From the NCBI GenBank assembly GCA_014529385.2, contig CM043958.1, positions 152,427,293 to 152,491,292 on the forward strand: DNA of 64,000 nt, in the 5' to 3' direction. Each line of letters starts with the position of its first letter. The stretch's first letter is position 1. This document shows positions 37,164 through 49,058 of this stretch, piece by piece. The stretch comes from Adiantum capillus-veneris (lineage: Eukaryota; Streptophyta; Polypodiopsida; Polypodiales; Pteridaceae). Below the pieces are notes generated by a model, which saw only the letters and a list, made by a program, of their open reading frames with translations, was not told where the DNA came from and did no database searches. Both the position numbers and the translations under genes were made by a program.

Positions 37164-38042
37164 GGTTTACTTATTGTGAAAGCAGTTGTGGTCTATCATT
37201 AAGCCACTAGATAAGGACAAATAGAGCACACTATCCAAAGCTTGATACAATATCCAGCTAAACATGAGCAATCTCGGTGTCTTGTTCACTTCACTGCCTG
37301 AAACATTTATGCAATATCATGACAATTGTACCATTGTATACAACACATGGATCACCGTAGAGAGGCATTTTGGAGTTATTCTCAACAATTTCAAGATTGC
37401 ATTAAAAATAAAACTCTATGATCTCCTTGTGATTGGAAAGATAAATTCAAAGTCGATAAAGTAGTCATGAATCCAAGAGTAATAATAATATGCATGTAAA
37501 ATCACTTCCTTGTAAAAGCCATAAGCTAGATTAGCACTTCTTGATCTAAATAGATTCGAAGAATTCTCTTTACTAGATTTCATTTACAAATCTTCTTAGC
37601 CATTTCAATTGCTAATTCAACACCCCTTTGCATCTACATTGCATAATTTTCCTCTTTGAAGCCAATTTGTACATTCTTGAGTGAGAAATTAGGTATTTTT
37701 TGCTCATTAATAAGATCAATTTTGTTTGTTTTTTGGGATACTTCCAATTTTGGGGTCAATTTTACTTTATTGCATTAGAAAATCCAAAATCTTGCTTCTA
37801 TTAGTGATTGTGTGTGTGTTTAGTTAGCCCTTTGGAAAAGCTTCCAATAGATTGCTTAATCTATATTTTTTGGAGATGATTGAAACCAACTATCATTTTC
37901 TCCTAAATTGAGGTGTGTGTGAGTGTGTGCACGCTTGTGCACTTTGGTAATGGAAGACTACTCTTAAAAAAAAAAAAAAATTATTTGGTTAAAAGAAAAC
38001 CATATCTTGTCAATGCATAGTCTCATCAATCAAACCAATCAA

Positions 38043-38092
<50 letters not shown>

Positions 38093-38816
38093 GCGTGCTC
38101 TTTAATTGCACCCAAGTTGTCAATACCTTGACACTCTTTATTTATTGGCTATATTGCTACACATCCTTATTGTCTAACGTGGGCTTGACAAGAGTCCATT
38201 GATTGCATCAAATCCTGACATGCACACTATCTTCCCCTGTATTTATTTGGACTTATTTGCAATAAGCACCCATTGCACATGTTGCTCTGGCCATCGAGTT
38301 CTACCCCAATCGTACTTTTTGCACCGTGTAACTCTTGCCTCACAAGATCTATGTAGCATTGTTCCAACTCTCCATGTATTGCTTGTGCTATCAATTTAGC
38401 AACCAGCTCAAAGCCTTGTGTTGTATCCCACCTTGACGCTCAACAGGCTCGTAATTGTTTTGACTAGATTACTTGCTAGTTTCCCATGGAATCAATCTAT
38501 TTCATACTCCATACCATGTGTAGCCCATCGCTAGCTTGCACTTGCCACGTCTAACAATCTCTTACATGGTGTGTCCTTATTGCCACATCATATTCTTAAA
38601 AGGCTCTTTGGTCTTTCTTCCCATTACTACAGCTAGTGACACATTTCTACTTGGTAAGGCTAATTTTCCACCTCGCTTGCTTTAATAAGAATATCATCAA
38701 GGCACTCCTTTTCAAAATGCAAACTTTCCACTATCTTGTAAAAAAACACCTAAGAACTTAGTCCAAGCATTTTCCACAATTCAATGGTTAAGGGTTTCAC
38801 ACTTGGCACAAAAAAA
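37164..38816 (+). repeat. Array unit 15
   Basis: Gag-like reading frame 37264-37464. It has no RNase H and lacks (CT)n and poly(G). (CA)n is 38044-38088. It is very close in structure and length to units 13 and 14, which suggests recent local amplification of this version. Confidence 0.8.
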
Positions 38817-39472
38817 TTACTTAATGCGAAAGCATTTGAGGTCTATCGTTAAGCCACTAGATAAGAAAGAAGAGTACACACAATCCAAGGCTTGATACAA
38901 AATGCAGCTAAAGATGAGCAAGCTTGGTGTCTTGTTCACTTCACTCCGTGAAAAATTTATGCAATATCATGACAATTGTACAATTGTACACAACGCATGC
39001 ATCACCATAGAGAGGCATTTTGGAGTTATTGACAAGAATTTCAAGATTGCATTGAAAATAAAACTCTATGATCTTCTTGCAATTATAAAGATAAATTCAA
39101 AATCATTAAAGTAGTCATGTATCCAAGAGTAATAATAATATCCATGTAAATCACTTCATTTGGTGTAAAAGCCATGAGCTAGATTAGCACTTCTTAATCT
39201 GGTCAGATCTTAAGAATTCTCCATGCTAGATTTCATTGAAAATTATTCTTAGCCATTGAAATTGCTAATTCAACACCCCTTTGCATCTACACAATTAAAG
39301 TACATGGCATAATTTCCCTCTTTTGAAGCCAATTTGTACATTTTTGAGTGAAAAATTAAGTATCTTTTGCTCATTAATAAGATCATTTTTGTTCGTTTTT
39401 TGGGATACTTCCAATTTTGGGGTCGATTTTGCTTGATACCATTAGAAAATCCAAAATCTTGCTTCTATTAGT

Positions 39473-39476
<4 letters not shown>

Positions 39477-39540
<64 letters not shown>
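39477..39540 (+). repeat. (GT)32 microsatellite
   Basis: An uninterrupted GT run of 64 bp expands the GATTGTGTGTGCGTTTAG motif that is short in other units. This shows where GT expansion starts within module d. Confidence 0.95.
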
Positions 39541-39542
<2 letters not shown>

Positions 39543-39657
39543 AGACCATATATTTCTTTCAATAGATTGCTTTCATATATGGAAAAGCTTTCAATAGATT
39601 GCTTAATCTATATTTTTTGGAGATGATTGAAACCAGAAGTCATTTTCTCCTAAATTG

Positions 39658-39698
<41 letters not shown>

Positions 39699-40039
39699 CA
39701 ATCAATCACACGTGCACACACATACACACACAAATACACATATGTGCATGCTCTTTAACTGCACCCAGGTTGTCAATAGCTTGACACTCTTGATTTATTG
39801 GCTATATTGCTACACATCCTCACTCTAGTTATTCATCCCAATTTAACTTTACAAGTTTTGATGTCTTACGTGGGCTTCACCAAAGTTCATTGATTGCATC
39901 AAATCGTGACATGCACACTATCTTCCCTTGACTCCCAACATGCTCGTAATTGTTTTGACTAGATTACTTCCTAGTTGCCCATGGAATCAATCTCTTTCAT
40001 ACTCCATGCCACATGGAGTCTATGGCTAGCTTGCACTTG

Positions 40040-40586
40040 TGAAATTGGAGCTAATCTCTTCAGACAGTTGATTCCAGTGTTAGAATTTAAAGCTACTGGT
40101 TATATCGTTAGTTTAGTTAGTGAGACTAGAACAGAGAACTGACTGGACTAAAATAGATAATTGAACTGGAAGATTGTACTGAAAGGAGAGACATATTGAA
40201 TGATTGGACAGAGTATTTGCAGATTTAGATTAATAGCTCAAGGACAACTAGTATAGTGTATAATGGGTTTAAGCTCAAATGATTACAGAGTGAAGCTAGA
40301 GATAAAGAGTTCATAACCCAAGAATTCTTAGAGAGCTAAAGTCAAAAGACAAGCAACTAAGCCGGGAAGCGAGAAACCTCAGAACAACTAAGAAGCTAAG
40401 AAGCCCAATAACAATGTGACGGGTCCTACCATCCGGCCTTCTAGTTGGCCTAAACCCTAAATCCGTAATCCTTCTGGTTGCTGGTTTGACCGATGTTCCT
40501 TATGGTACGATCGATGTTCTTCATGGCAATACTCTTTCTGTATTGCTAGCTTTATATCATACTTCATGCTTGTTGAGTGCTTGACA
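40040..40586 (-). mobile_element. LTR (547 bp), related to the LTR at 67-559
   Basis: Read on the - strand it opens TGTCAAGCACTC (at 40586) and closes AGCTCCAATTTCA (at 40040). The 3' ~350 bp match the LTR at 67-559, including TTAAATTCTAACACTGGAATC against TGTAAATTCTAACACTAGAATC-type sequence. The 5' part differs. A TATA-like box (GATATAAAG) lies about 40550-40558. Array sequence (CTAGCTTGCACTTG) abuts its 3' end directly. Confidence 0.7.
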
Positions 40587-41015
40587 CCCCTATAATTATA
40601 ATTCCAAGGGTGCCCAGCCAAAGAAATTCCAGTGCCTCATTGGAAAAATCCACCGTCTAATTCTCATATGGAACTACCCAGTATCCTTCCACTGAACTCG
40701 CTTCCTCTTGCCCTTCTTCTATGCTGGTGCCTCAAAAGTCCCACTGTCAGCATTGTCCTTCTGGATAAGTCTGTAAATGGCCTCCTGCTCAAGCTGATCC
40801 TGCCTTTCAGTGGACATCTCAAATTCATAAGACATGAGAGGATTGTATACAAGTTTTGGTGTCGGAATCATACAGAGTGCGTCTTCCCTTTGTTAGACGG
40901 GTTCTGGCCAATTCATGACAATGCAAGGTTGTGTGGATCTACCCTTGCGAAAGAGGCTGATTTGTTATAATTCTTGCTTCAAAGAGAATCTCAACTATCT
41001 CTTTGTATTGTGGTA
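40587..41015 (-). pseudogene. 3' coding remnant upstream of the LTR at 40040-40586
   Basis: On the - strand a frame reads through about 40970-40675 with stops near its start, after NWPEPV and after TFEAPA. It encodes CIVMNWPEPV, then a stretch beginning LVYNPLMSYEFEMSTERQD and a Lys/Arg-rich end before a stop at 40675-40677. It is followed by non-coding sequence sharing AGACGGTGGATTTTT with bases 8-22 of the window. It is the 3' end of an element internal region. I do not recognise the domain. Confidence 0.45.
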
Positions 41016-41141
41016 AAATCATTTTCTACTAAATTGGTGATTGTGTGTGTCCACTTGGGCACTTTAGTTTTGAAAAAAATAAAATTTATTTGGCTAAAAG
41101 ACAACCATATCTTCTCAAAGAATAGTCTCATCAATCAATCA

Positions 41142-41195
<54 letters not shown>

Positions 41196-42166
41196 TATGT
41201 GCGTGCTCTTTAACTCCACCCAAGTTGTCAATAGCTTGACACTCTTGATTTACCCGCTATTTCTACGCAACCTTACCCAAGTTACTTACCCCAATTTAAC
41301 TTGTAAGTTGTGCTCTGTAAGTTTGGCCGTATGAGAGTCATCATTAATTGCATCAAATCTTGATATGTGCACTATCTTCCCTTGTATTTATTTGACCTCG
41401 CTATGTGCAATACGTACGCACAATACCTGTTTCTCTGGCCATTGGGTCCCACCCAAATCCTTCTTTTTGTGTGCTTGCAAAATGCACTTCTTGCTCCATA
41501 AGCTCTATAGCATTGTCCGAGCTCTCCATGTATTGCTTATGCTATTAATTTAGCAACCACCTCAAAGCCTTGCTGCACCAGCCCACCTTGACTCCCAACA
41601 TGCACATACTTGTTTTGACTAGATTACTTGCTAGTTGCCCAACAAAATCAATCTCTTTCATACTCCATGCCACGTGAAGTCCATTGCTAGCTTGCACCTA
41701 CCATGTCTAACCATCTCTTAAATGGTGTGTCCTTATTGCCACATCATATTCTTAAAAGGACCTTGTTCCCATTACTACATCTAGTAACACATTTCTACTT
41801 GGTAACACTAATTTTTCACCTCGCTTGCTTTTATAAGAATATCATCAAGGCCCTCCTTTTCAAAATCCAAACTTTCCACTTCCTTGTAAAAAAACACTTA
41901 TGCACTTAGTCTAAGTGCCCATTCACACAATACCATTGATTAAACAATCAAATATTTAAATATGAAATTTTTATGGCAGGCAAGAAGAGGATAAACTTTG
42001 AACATCAAGCAATAAGGGCTTCAAATAAGTGTTTACCATCGTAAAATAGGTTCATTTTTATGAACTTTCTAATAATATATGCTATGATTATCACATGTCA
42101 TGATAATCTTAGCTTGACGTAGCTTGCACATGAGTATTAGACAGTGCCATTCAAATTGGTAACACC

Positions 42167-42213
<47 letters not shown>

Positions 42214-42713
42214 CTTCCTACCTACCTACCTACATGCAAACGAACACAATTCAATGTTTAAGGGTTTTACACTTGGAAGAGAAAATATCCACAATTCAAC
42301 AATTAAGGGTTTCACACTTGGTAGAAAAAATAGAGGTTTACTTAATGTGAAAGTAGTTGTGGTCTATCTTTACACTGCTAGATAAGGGCGAAGAGTACAA
42401 ACAAGGCAAAGCTTGATACAATATGCAACTAAAGATTAGCAAGCTCGGTGTCTTGTTCACTTCACTCCATGATAAATTCATGCAATACCATGACAGTTGC
42501 ACCACTACATACAATGCATGGAGCACCTTAGAGAGCCATTTTTTAATTAATTTTTGAGAATTTCAAGATTACATTGAAAATAAAACTCTATGATCTCCTT
42601 GAGATTGAAAAGTTAAATTCAAAGTCAATAAAGTAGGCATGTATCCAAGAGTGATAATAATATCCGAGTACAATCCTTTTCTCCTTTTTTTAACACCTTT
42701 CTGAAGACAAAAT

Positions 42714-42898
42714 TGTTGGGTTTGCAAGCCCAATTGTGGGAATGTCCAATGTGTCTGGTGTCTAGCCTGGGATTACCCTCATAAAGCATGCGGAGAAAGG
42801 TTTGTCAAAGGTTAAGTTTTGTATGGCAAGTATTCCTATATATATTGTAAGGTTTACAAAAGAATACAGTCAATCATAGCGTGTTTGGTTATTGTGTC

Positions 42899-42962
<64 letters not shown>

Positions 42963-43031
42963 TTCATCTACTGCCTGCACACTCTCCATGGCCTGCAGTC
43001 GGTACCACCAACCATAGCTCCAAGCCTAACA
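42714..43031 (+). mobile_element. LTR 1 of the tandem non-autonomous element (318 bp)
   Basis: It starts TGTTGGGTTTGCAAGCCC and ends CAAGCCTAACA, with a (CT)n tract about 42900-42959 and a TATATATATTG motif ~60 bp before it. Flanking sequence AAAAT on the left corresponds to ATAAT after LTR 4, fitting a 5-bp target duplication with one mutation. Confidence 0.85.
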
Positions 43032-43840
43032 TTTGGTATAAGAGCCGCCCGGTCTCAGCTTGAGTTGACACAGTGCAGAAGCATCCGCTTATGCAAAGAG
43101 ATGGAAGGAGATTGACCTACATGTTTTTGCCCGTAATCAGCAACAGTAGGATAGCCTTGGCCGAAGAAAGAAATTTTTGACACTGTAGCTCCTGCCAATT
43201 TGGCCTCTTGGGCCCGTTGTGAGAAAAATCATCCACCGACGCTATCGTCTGCTACAATGTTCATCATTTCTTTTAGTATCAAACTATTTTGAAATAGTGG
43301 CCACCCATTTAATTTGTCAAGTAGGGATTCCCACCCTCGGGTACTCTGCTATTCCGTGCTCGTTCCTCATAAGTATAAGTAGATAAGCAAGGGGCAAATT
43401 GTGGTAGGCAAGCTATCTGCATATCAAAACGCAGTTATTGGAGATCTTGCTTGTGACAACCAAGAACTTAAAAAAAGATTTTCAAAATGGCCTTGTCATG
43501 GTGGTTGTAACCTTCAAGGATTTGCATGATCATAGCAGATAAAGAGCTATACTGGTCTTGTGCACATTTATCTTGGTATTTATGCAAATATTTATCTTGT
43601 TCAAGGATTATGACATGTTCAAACACATCGACAATTGCAAGAACGACAAAGAATCTGCTTCTACTCTTTGTTGTTTGGTCAAGTTCTAGTTTGTCTCACA
43701 CTAATGGTTGTTTGAGGAAAGTGCACACATACACCTATGTTATTGTCAAGGGGGGGACTTCTACTCATGGTTTCAGGTGATTGGACTCTACCATGGTCTG
43801 TATCAAGTCCATAATCAGTGGTTTGGGCTTGAGGGGGGGT
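43032..43840 (+). mobile_element. Internal region 1 of the tandem element (809 bp)
   Basis: It begins with TTTGGTATAAGAGCCGCC; TGGTATAAGAGC (43034-43045) is close to the initiator-Met-tRNA primer site. It ends with a polypurine tract (GAGGGGGGG, 43831-43839) before LTR 2. No polyprotein is encoded; only short open pieces such as 43526-43780 exist. About 120 bp shorter than the other two internal copies. Confidence 0.85.
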
Positions 43841-44027
43841 TGTTGGGTATGCAAGCCCAATTGTGGGAATGTCCAGTGTGTCTGGTGTCTAGCCTGTGGG
43901 AATACCCTCATAAAGCATGTAGGGAAAGGTTTGTTAAAGGTTAAGTTTTGCATGGCAAGTATTACTATATATATTGTAAGGTTTCCAAAAGAATACAATC
44001 AATCATAGCATATCTGGTTACTGTGTC

Positions 44028-44103
<76 letters not shown>

Positions 44104-44170
44104 CATCTATTGCTTGCACACTCTCCATGGCCTGGAGCCGGTACCACCCACCATAGCTCCAAGCCTAACG
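43841..44170 (+). mobile_element. LTR 2 of the tandem element
   Basis: It starts TGTTGGGTATGCAAGCCC and ends AAGCCTAAC(G). The (CT)n tract is about 44031-44098. The terminal CA is mutated, and a few extra bases separate it from the primer site (44177-44188). Confidence 0.85.
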
Positions 44171-45101
44171 TTAATCTGGTATGAGAGCCGCCTAGTCTCA
44201 GCTTGAGTCGACACGGTGCGGGAGCATCCGCTTATGCAAAGAGAAGAGAGGAGATCGACCAGCACGTTTTGCCCGTAATTAGCAATAGTAGGATCGCCTT
44301 GGCCGAAGAAAGAAATTTTTGACACTGTAGCTCTGCCAATTCGGCCTCTTGAGCCCGCTGTGAGCAAAATCATCCATCGGTGCTGTCGTCTGCTACAGTG
44401 TTCATCATTTCTTTTAGTTTCATACTATTTTGAAATAGTGGCCACCCATTTAATCTATCAAGTAGGGATTCCCACCCTCAGGTACCCTCCTATTATGTGC
44501 TTGGTCCTTATAAGCATAAGTAGATAAGCAAGGGGCAAATTGTGGTGGGCAAGCTACCTGCCTATCAAAACACAATTATGGGAGATCTTGCTTGTGACAA
44601 CCAAGAACTTAGACAAAGCTTGGTTGTGACTTCAAGGATTTGGACGAGCGTAGCAGACAAAGAGCTATATTGGTCTTGTGCACATGTATCTTGGTACGTA
44701 TGCAAATAGTTGTCATGTTCAAGGATTATGACATGTTCAAACACATCGACAATTGCAAGAACGACAAAGAATGTGCTTCGAGCAAATCTACATCATCACA
44801 TCATTTCTATTTTGTCTTATTTCTATGACAATTTTTCTATAATTAGTTGTTGTCTTGTCACACTCAATAAAAGTCTTGTACAAGTTATAGACACTGCCAT
44901 GAAAATAAAGTGGTAAGACCTCCCTTTGTTGTTTGGTCGAGTTCTGGTTTGTCTTACACTAATGGCTGTTTGAGGGAAGTGCACACACACACTTATGTTA
45001 TTGTCAAGGGGGGGACTTCTACTCATGGTTTAGGGTGATTGAACTCTGCCATGGTCTGTATTAAGTCCATAATTAGTGGTTTGGGCTTGATGGAGGGGGG
45101 T
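44171..45101 (+). mobile_element. Internal region 2 of the tandem element (931 bp)
   Basis: The primer-like TGGTATGAGAGC is near its start and a purine tract (GGAGGGGGG) at its end. It contains a short open piece (44640-44828) with MFKDYDMFKHIDNCKND, possibly a gag vestige. The same peptide-coding segment recurs in internal regions 1 and 3, so it is conserved by duplication rather than proven selection. Confidence 0.85.
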
Positions 45102-45288
45102 TGTTGGGTATGCAGGCCCAATTGTGGGAATGTCCAGTGTGTCTGGTGTCTAGCCTGTGGGAATACCCTCATAAAGCATGGAGGGAAAGGTTTGTTAAAG
45201 GTTAAGTTTTGCATGGAAAGTATTGCTATACATATTGTAAGGTTTACAAAAGAATACAATCAATCATAGCATATCTGGTTACTGTGTC

Positions 45289-45352
<64 letters not shown>

Positions 45353-45419
45353 CATCTACTACCTGCACACTCTCCATGGCCTGCAACCGGTACCACCCAC
45401 CATAGCTCCAAGTCTAACA
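45102..45419 (+). mobile_element. LTR 3 of the tandem element (318 bp)
   Basis: TGTTGGGTATGCAGGCCC ... AAGTCTAACA, with (CT)n about 45292-45349. It is the same length as LTR 1. The next primer-like site, TGGTATGAGAGC, is at 45422-45433. Confidence 0.85.
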
Positions 45420-46361
45420 TATGGTATGAGAGCCGCCCGGTCTCAGCTTGAGTCGACACGGTGCGGGAGTATCCGCTTATGCAAAGAGAGATCAACCTAC
45501 ATGTTTTTGCCTGTAATGAGTAACAGTAGGATTGCCTTGGTCGAAGAAAGCAATTTTCGACACTATAGCCCCTGTCCATTCGGCCTCTTGAGCCCGCTGT
45601 GAGCGAAATCATCCACCAGCACTGTCGTCTGCTATAGGGTTTATCATTTCTTTTAGTTTCATACTATTTTGAAATAGTGGCCACCCATTTAATCTGTCAA
45701 GCAGGGATTCCCACCCTTGGGTACCCTCCTATTCCATGCTTGGTCCTCATAAGCATAAGTATATAAGCAAGGGGCAAATTGTGGTAGGCAAGCTACCTGC
45801 ATATCAAAATGCAATTATTGGAGATCTTGCTTGTGACAACTAAGAACTTAAACAAAGCTTTTCAAAATGGTCTTGCCACGGTGGTTGTAGCCTTCAAGGA
45901 TTTGGACGAGCATAGCAGATAAAGAGCTATACTGGTCTTGTGCACATTTATCTTGGTACGTATGCAATTATTTATCATGTTCAAGGATTATGACATGTTC
46001 GAACACATCGAAAATTGCAAGAACGACAAAGAATCTGCTTCGAGCAAATCTACACCGACATCATTTTTCTTTTGTCTTGTTTCTATGACAATTTTTCTAT
46101 AGTTAGTTGTTGTCTTGTCACACTCAATAAAGGTCTTGTACGGGTTGTAGACAATGCCATGAAAATAAAGTGGTAAGACCTCCCTTTGTTGTTTGGTTGA
46201 GTTTTGGTTTGTCTCACTCTAATGGTTCTTTGAGGGAAGTGCACACACACACAGCTATGTTATTGTCAAGGGGGGGGACTTCTACTCATGGTTTTAGGTG
46301 ATTGGACTCTACCATGGTATGTATCAAGGCCATAATCAGTGGTTTGGGCTTGAGGGGGGGT
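45420..46361 (+). mobile_element. Internal region 3 of the tandem element (942 bp)
   Basis: It is collinear with internal region 2 and closes with the polypurine tract TTGAGGGGGGG before LTR 4. It includes the same short gag-like vestige near 45975-46060 and no protease, integrase or RT motifs. Confidence 0.85.
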
Positions 46362-46612
46362 TGTTGGGTATGCAGGCCCAATTGTGGGAATGTCCAGTGT
46401 GTCTGGACATTGTGGGAATACCCTCAATTGGGTATGCAGGCCCAATTGTGGGAATGTCCAGTGTGTCTGGTGTCTAGCCTGTGGGAATACCCTCATAAAG
46501 CATGCAGGGAACGGTTTGTTAAAGCTTAAGTTTTGCATGGCAAGTATTGCTATATATATTGTAAGGTTTGCAAAAGAATACAATAAATCATAGTGTTTCT
46601 GGTTACTATGTC

Positions 46613-46690
<78 letters not shown>

Positions 46691-46757
46691 CATCTACTGT
46701 CTGCACATTCACCATGGCCTATAGCCGGTACCACCCACCATAGCTTCGCTCCCAACA
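46362..46757 (+). mobile_element. LTR 4 of the tandem element (396 bp, with internal duplication)
   Basis: It starts TGTTGGGTATGCAGGCCC and ends CGCTCCCAACA. It is ~78 bp longer than LTRs 1 and 3. The block GGGTATGCAGGCCCAATTG to GTGTGTCTGG occurs twice (about 46365-46408 and 46430-46470). (CT)n runs 46616-46687. ATAAT follows, matching the target duplication before LTR 1. Confidence 0.85.
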
Positions 46758-47312
46758 ATAATTCGGATGATCCATTGTAAGGATTCAACTATTGGGAGTT
46801 GGCAAGATGATTGTTTGGCATGGATATAGTCCCAAGAATTGATTTCCTACTTGTGATGTTTGCCACTATCTTTGTCTCATGTTGAGGTCAGCTTGGGTTA
46901 GAATCCATTTTTATGCTTTGGTGATTGTTGTTGATGAGCACAAATCTTTGGCCAAGTAATTGGTGTCTCCAAAACTATTCAAGGTAACGATAAAAGGGTG
47001 TGATGTTTCTTGCACCTTCAACTCATATGTGAACCTTCCCTCTATATCATTATCTAGCCATGTGTGTAAAACCCATGTGAGAGATATATGAATCATCCCA
47101 TGTGGCAGATAAGAATATTATGATCACACTTTGTGCTTACCTAGAGATTGTATCTAGCTCTACAAAACAGACATTTTTTGTACAACTTTTTGTAAGTCTA
47201 TTTTTGCAACTATCTTCTTTGTATATTGAGCTCTCAATGAGTCACTAGATTATCTCTACATTAACTATGTGTAAGTTATGAAAAATCACTAATGTACCTC
47301 CCATATCTTTAT

Positions 47313-47325
47313 TGGTATCAAAGCC
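47313..47325 (+). other. Primer-binding-site-like motif, unit 17
   Basis: TGGTATCAAAGCC is preserved, although the preceding bases have changed (ATCTTTAT). Confidence 0.6.
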
Positions 47326-48484
47326 ATTAGCTAGATTAGATTTTCTTAATCTAATTAGATCCTAAGAATTCTCTATGCTAGATTTCATTTCACAAATCTT
47401 CTTGGCCATTGCAATTGCTAATTCAACGCCCCTTTGCATCTACATAATTAAACTAAATTGCATAATTTCCCTCTTTTGAAGCCAATTTGTAACAGGGTAT
47501 GTAGGAAAACTCCACCCAAGTGCGTGCTTGTTAACTACACCAAAGTTGTCAATAGCTTGACACTCTTGATTTACCAGCTATTGCTATGCAACCTTACCCA
47601 AGTTTCCTGTCACAATCTAACTTGTAAGTTGCCCTGTCTAACTCGAGCTCCACCAAATTCATCATTGATTGCATCAAATCCTCATATGTGCACTATATTT
47701 CCTTGTATTTAATTGGCCTCGCTATGTGCAATAAGTACGCATAGCACCTATTGCTTTGGCCATTGGGTCCTACCCAAATCGTTCTTTTTGTGCACTTGCA
47801 ATGCACTTCTTAGTCCACAAGCTCTATAGCAAGGTCCCAGCTCTCCATGTATTGCTTATGCTATTAATTAGCAACCACCTCAAAGCCTTGCGTGCAGTGC
47901 ACCTTGACTCCCAACATGCACCTCATTGTTTTCACTAGATTACCTGCTAGTTGCCCAACACAATCAATCTGTTTCATACTCCATTCCATGTGAAGTCTAT
48001 GGCTAGCTTGCACCTGCCATGTCTAACCATCTGTTAAATGGTGTGTCCTTATTGCCACATCATATTCTCAAAAGGACCTTGTTCCCATTACTACATCTAG
48101 TGACACATTTCTACTTGGTAAGGCTAATTTTCCACCTCACTTGCTTTTATAAGAATATCATCAAGGCCCTCCTTTTCAAAATGCAAACTTTCCACTTCCT
48201 CGTAAAACAATACTCAAGCACTTAGTCTAAGGGCCCATTCGCACACTAGCATTAATTAAACCATCAAATATTTGAATGTGAATTCTTTATGGCAGCCAAG
48301 AAGGGGATAAACTTTGAACATCAAGCAATAAGGGCTTCAAACAAGTGTTTACCATTGTAAAATTTACATTCATTTTTTGTGCACTTTCTAATAATATATG
48401 CTATATCTATCACACATATGATAATTTTAGCTTGACGTAACTTGCACATAAGAATTAGACACTGCCATTCAAGTTGGTAAGACC

Positions 48485-48487
<3 letters not shown>

Positions 48488-48569
<82 letters not shown>
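48488..48569 (+). repeat. (CT)41 tract of unit 17
   Basis: 82 bp of uninterrupted CT, the longest CT tract in the window. It sits at the same module position as the CT tracts of units 2, 4, 5, 6 and 7. Confidence 0.95.
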
Positions 48570-48571
<2 letters not shown>

Positions 48572-48604
48572 GTACCTACATGCAAAGGAACACCATCATT
48601 TTTT

Positions 48605-48637
<33 letters not shown>

Positions 48638-48902
48638 GGGGGGGATAAAATATTCACAATTCAACAGTTAAGGGTTTCACACTTGGCAAAAAAAAACTAA
48701 AGCTTTACTTAATGCGAAAGCAGTTGTGGTCTATTGTTAAGCCTCTAGATAAGGGTGAAGAGTACAAACAATGCAAAGCTTGATAGAATATGCAGGTAAA
48801 GATCAGTAAGCTTGGTGTCTGGTTCACTTCACTCCATGATAAATTTGTGCAGTATCATGACAATTGCACCATTGCATATAATGCATGGTCACCTTAGAGA
48901 GG

Positions 48903-49058
48903 CGGTTTTGACATATTTTCGAGAATTTCAAGATTGCATCAACACTAAAATTCTATGATCTCATTGCGATTGAAAAGATATGGTTTTGACTTATTTTTGA
49001 GAATTTCAAGATTGCATCAACACTAAAATTCTATGATCTCATTGCGATTGAAAAGATA
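48903..49058 (+). repeat. 78-bp tandem duplication in the gag-like module
   Basis: GGTTTTGACATATTTTCGAG...GATTGAAAAGATA is immediately repeated as GGTTTTGACTTATTTTTGAG...GATTGAAAAGATA, with only a few differences. The duplication is therefore younger than the divergence between array units. Confidence 0.9.

Larger units (their letters stand above)
38817..42334 (+). repeat. Array unit 16, interrupted by an LTR fragment
   Basis: The left part (38817-40039) includes the gag-like frame 38902-39114, (GT)n at 39477-39540 and a second GT tract near 39660-39695. A - strand LTR and coding remnant occupy 40040-41015. The array resumes at about 41016 in module d, an earlier point than where it stopped (module f), so the junction is not a clean insertion. 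(CA)n is 41143-41192 and (CT)n 42172-42211. Confidence 0.75.
42335..48702 (+). repeat. Array unit 17, split by the tandem LTR array
   Basis: The gag-like module is about 42436-42630. The foreign LTR array interrupts at 42714 and the unit resumes at 46758 exactly where it stopped (GGACATAATTTGGATGATCC-type site). The primer-site-like motif is 47313-47325. Module d is largely deleted near 47505. (CT)n is 48488-48569 and poly(G) 48607-48636. Confidence 0.85.

Noticed and set aside
40632-40970. + strand 112-codon ORF in the LTR-remnant segment
   Set aside because: The opposite strand carries the better protein-like frame ending just before a related LTR; the + strand ORF is its shadow.
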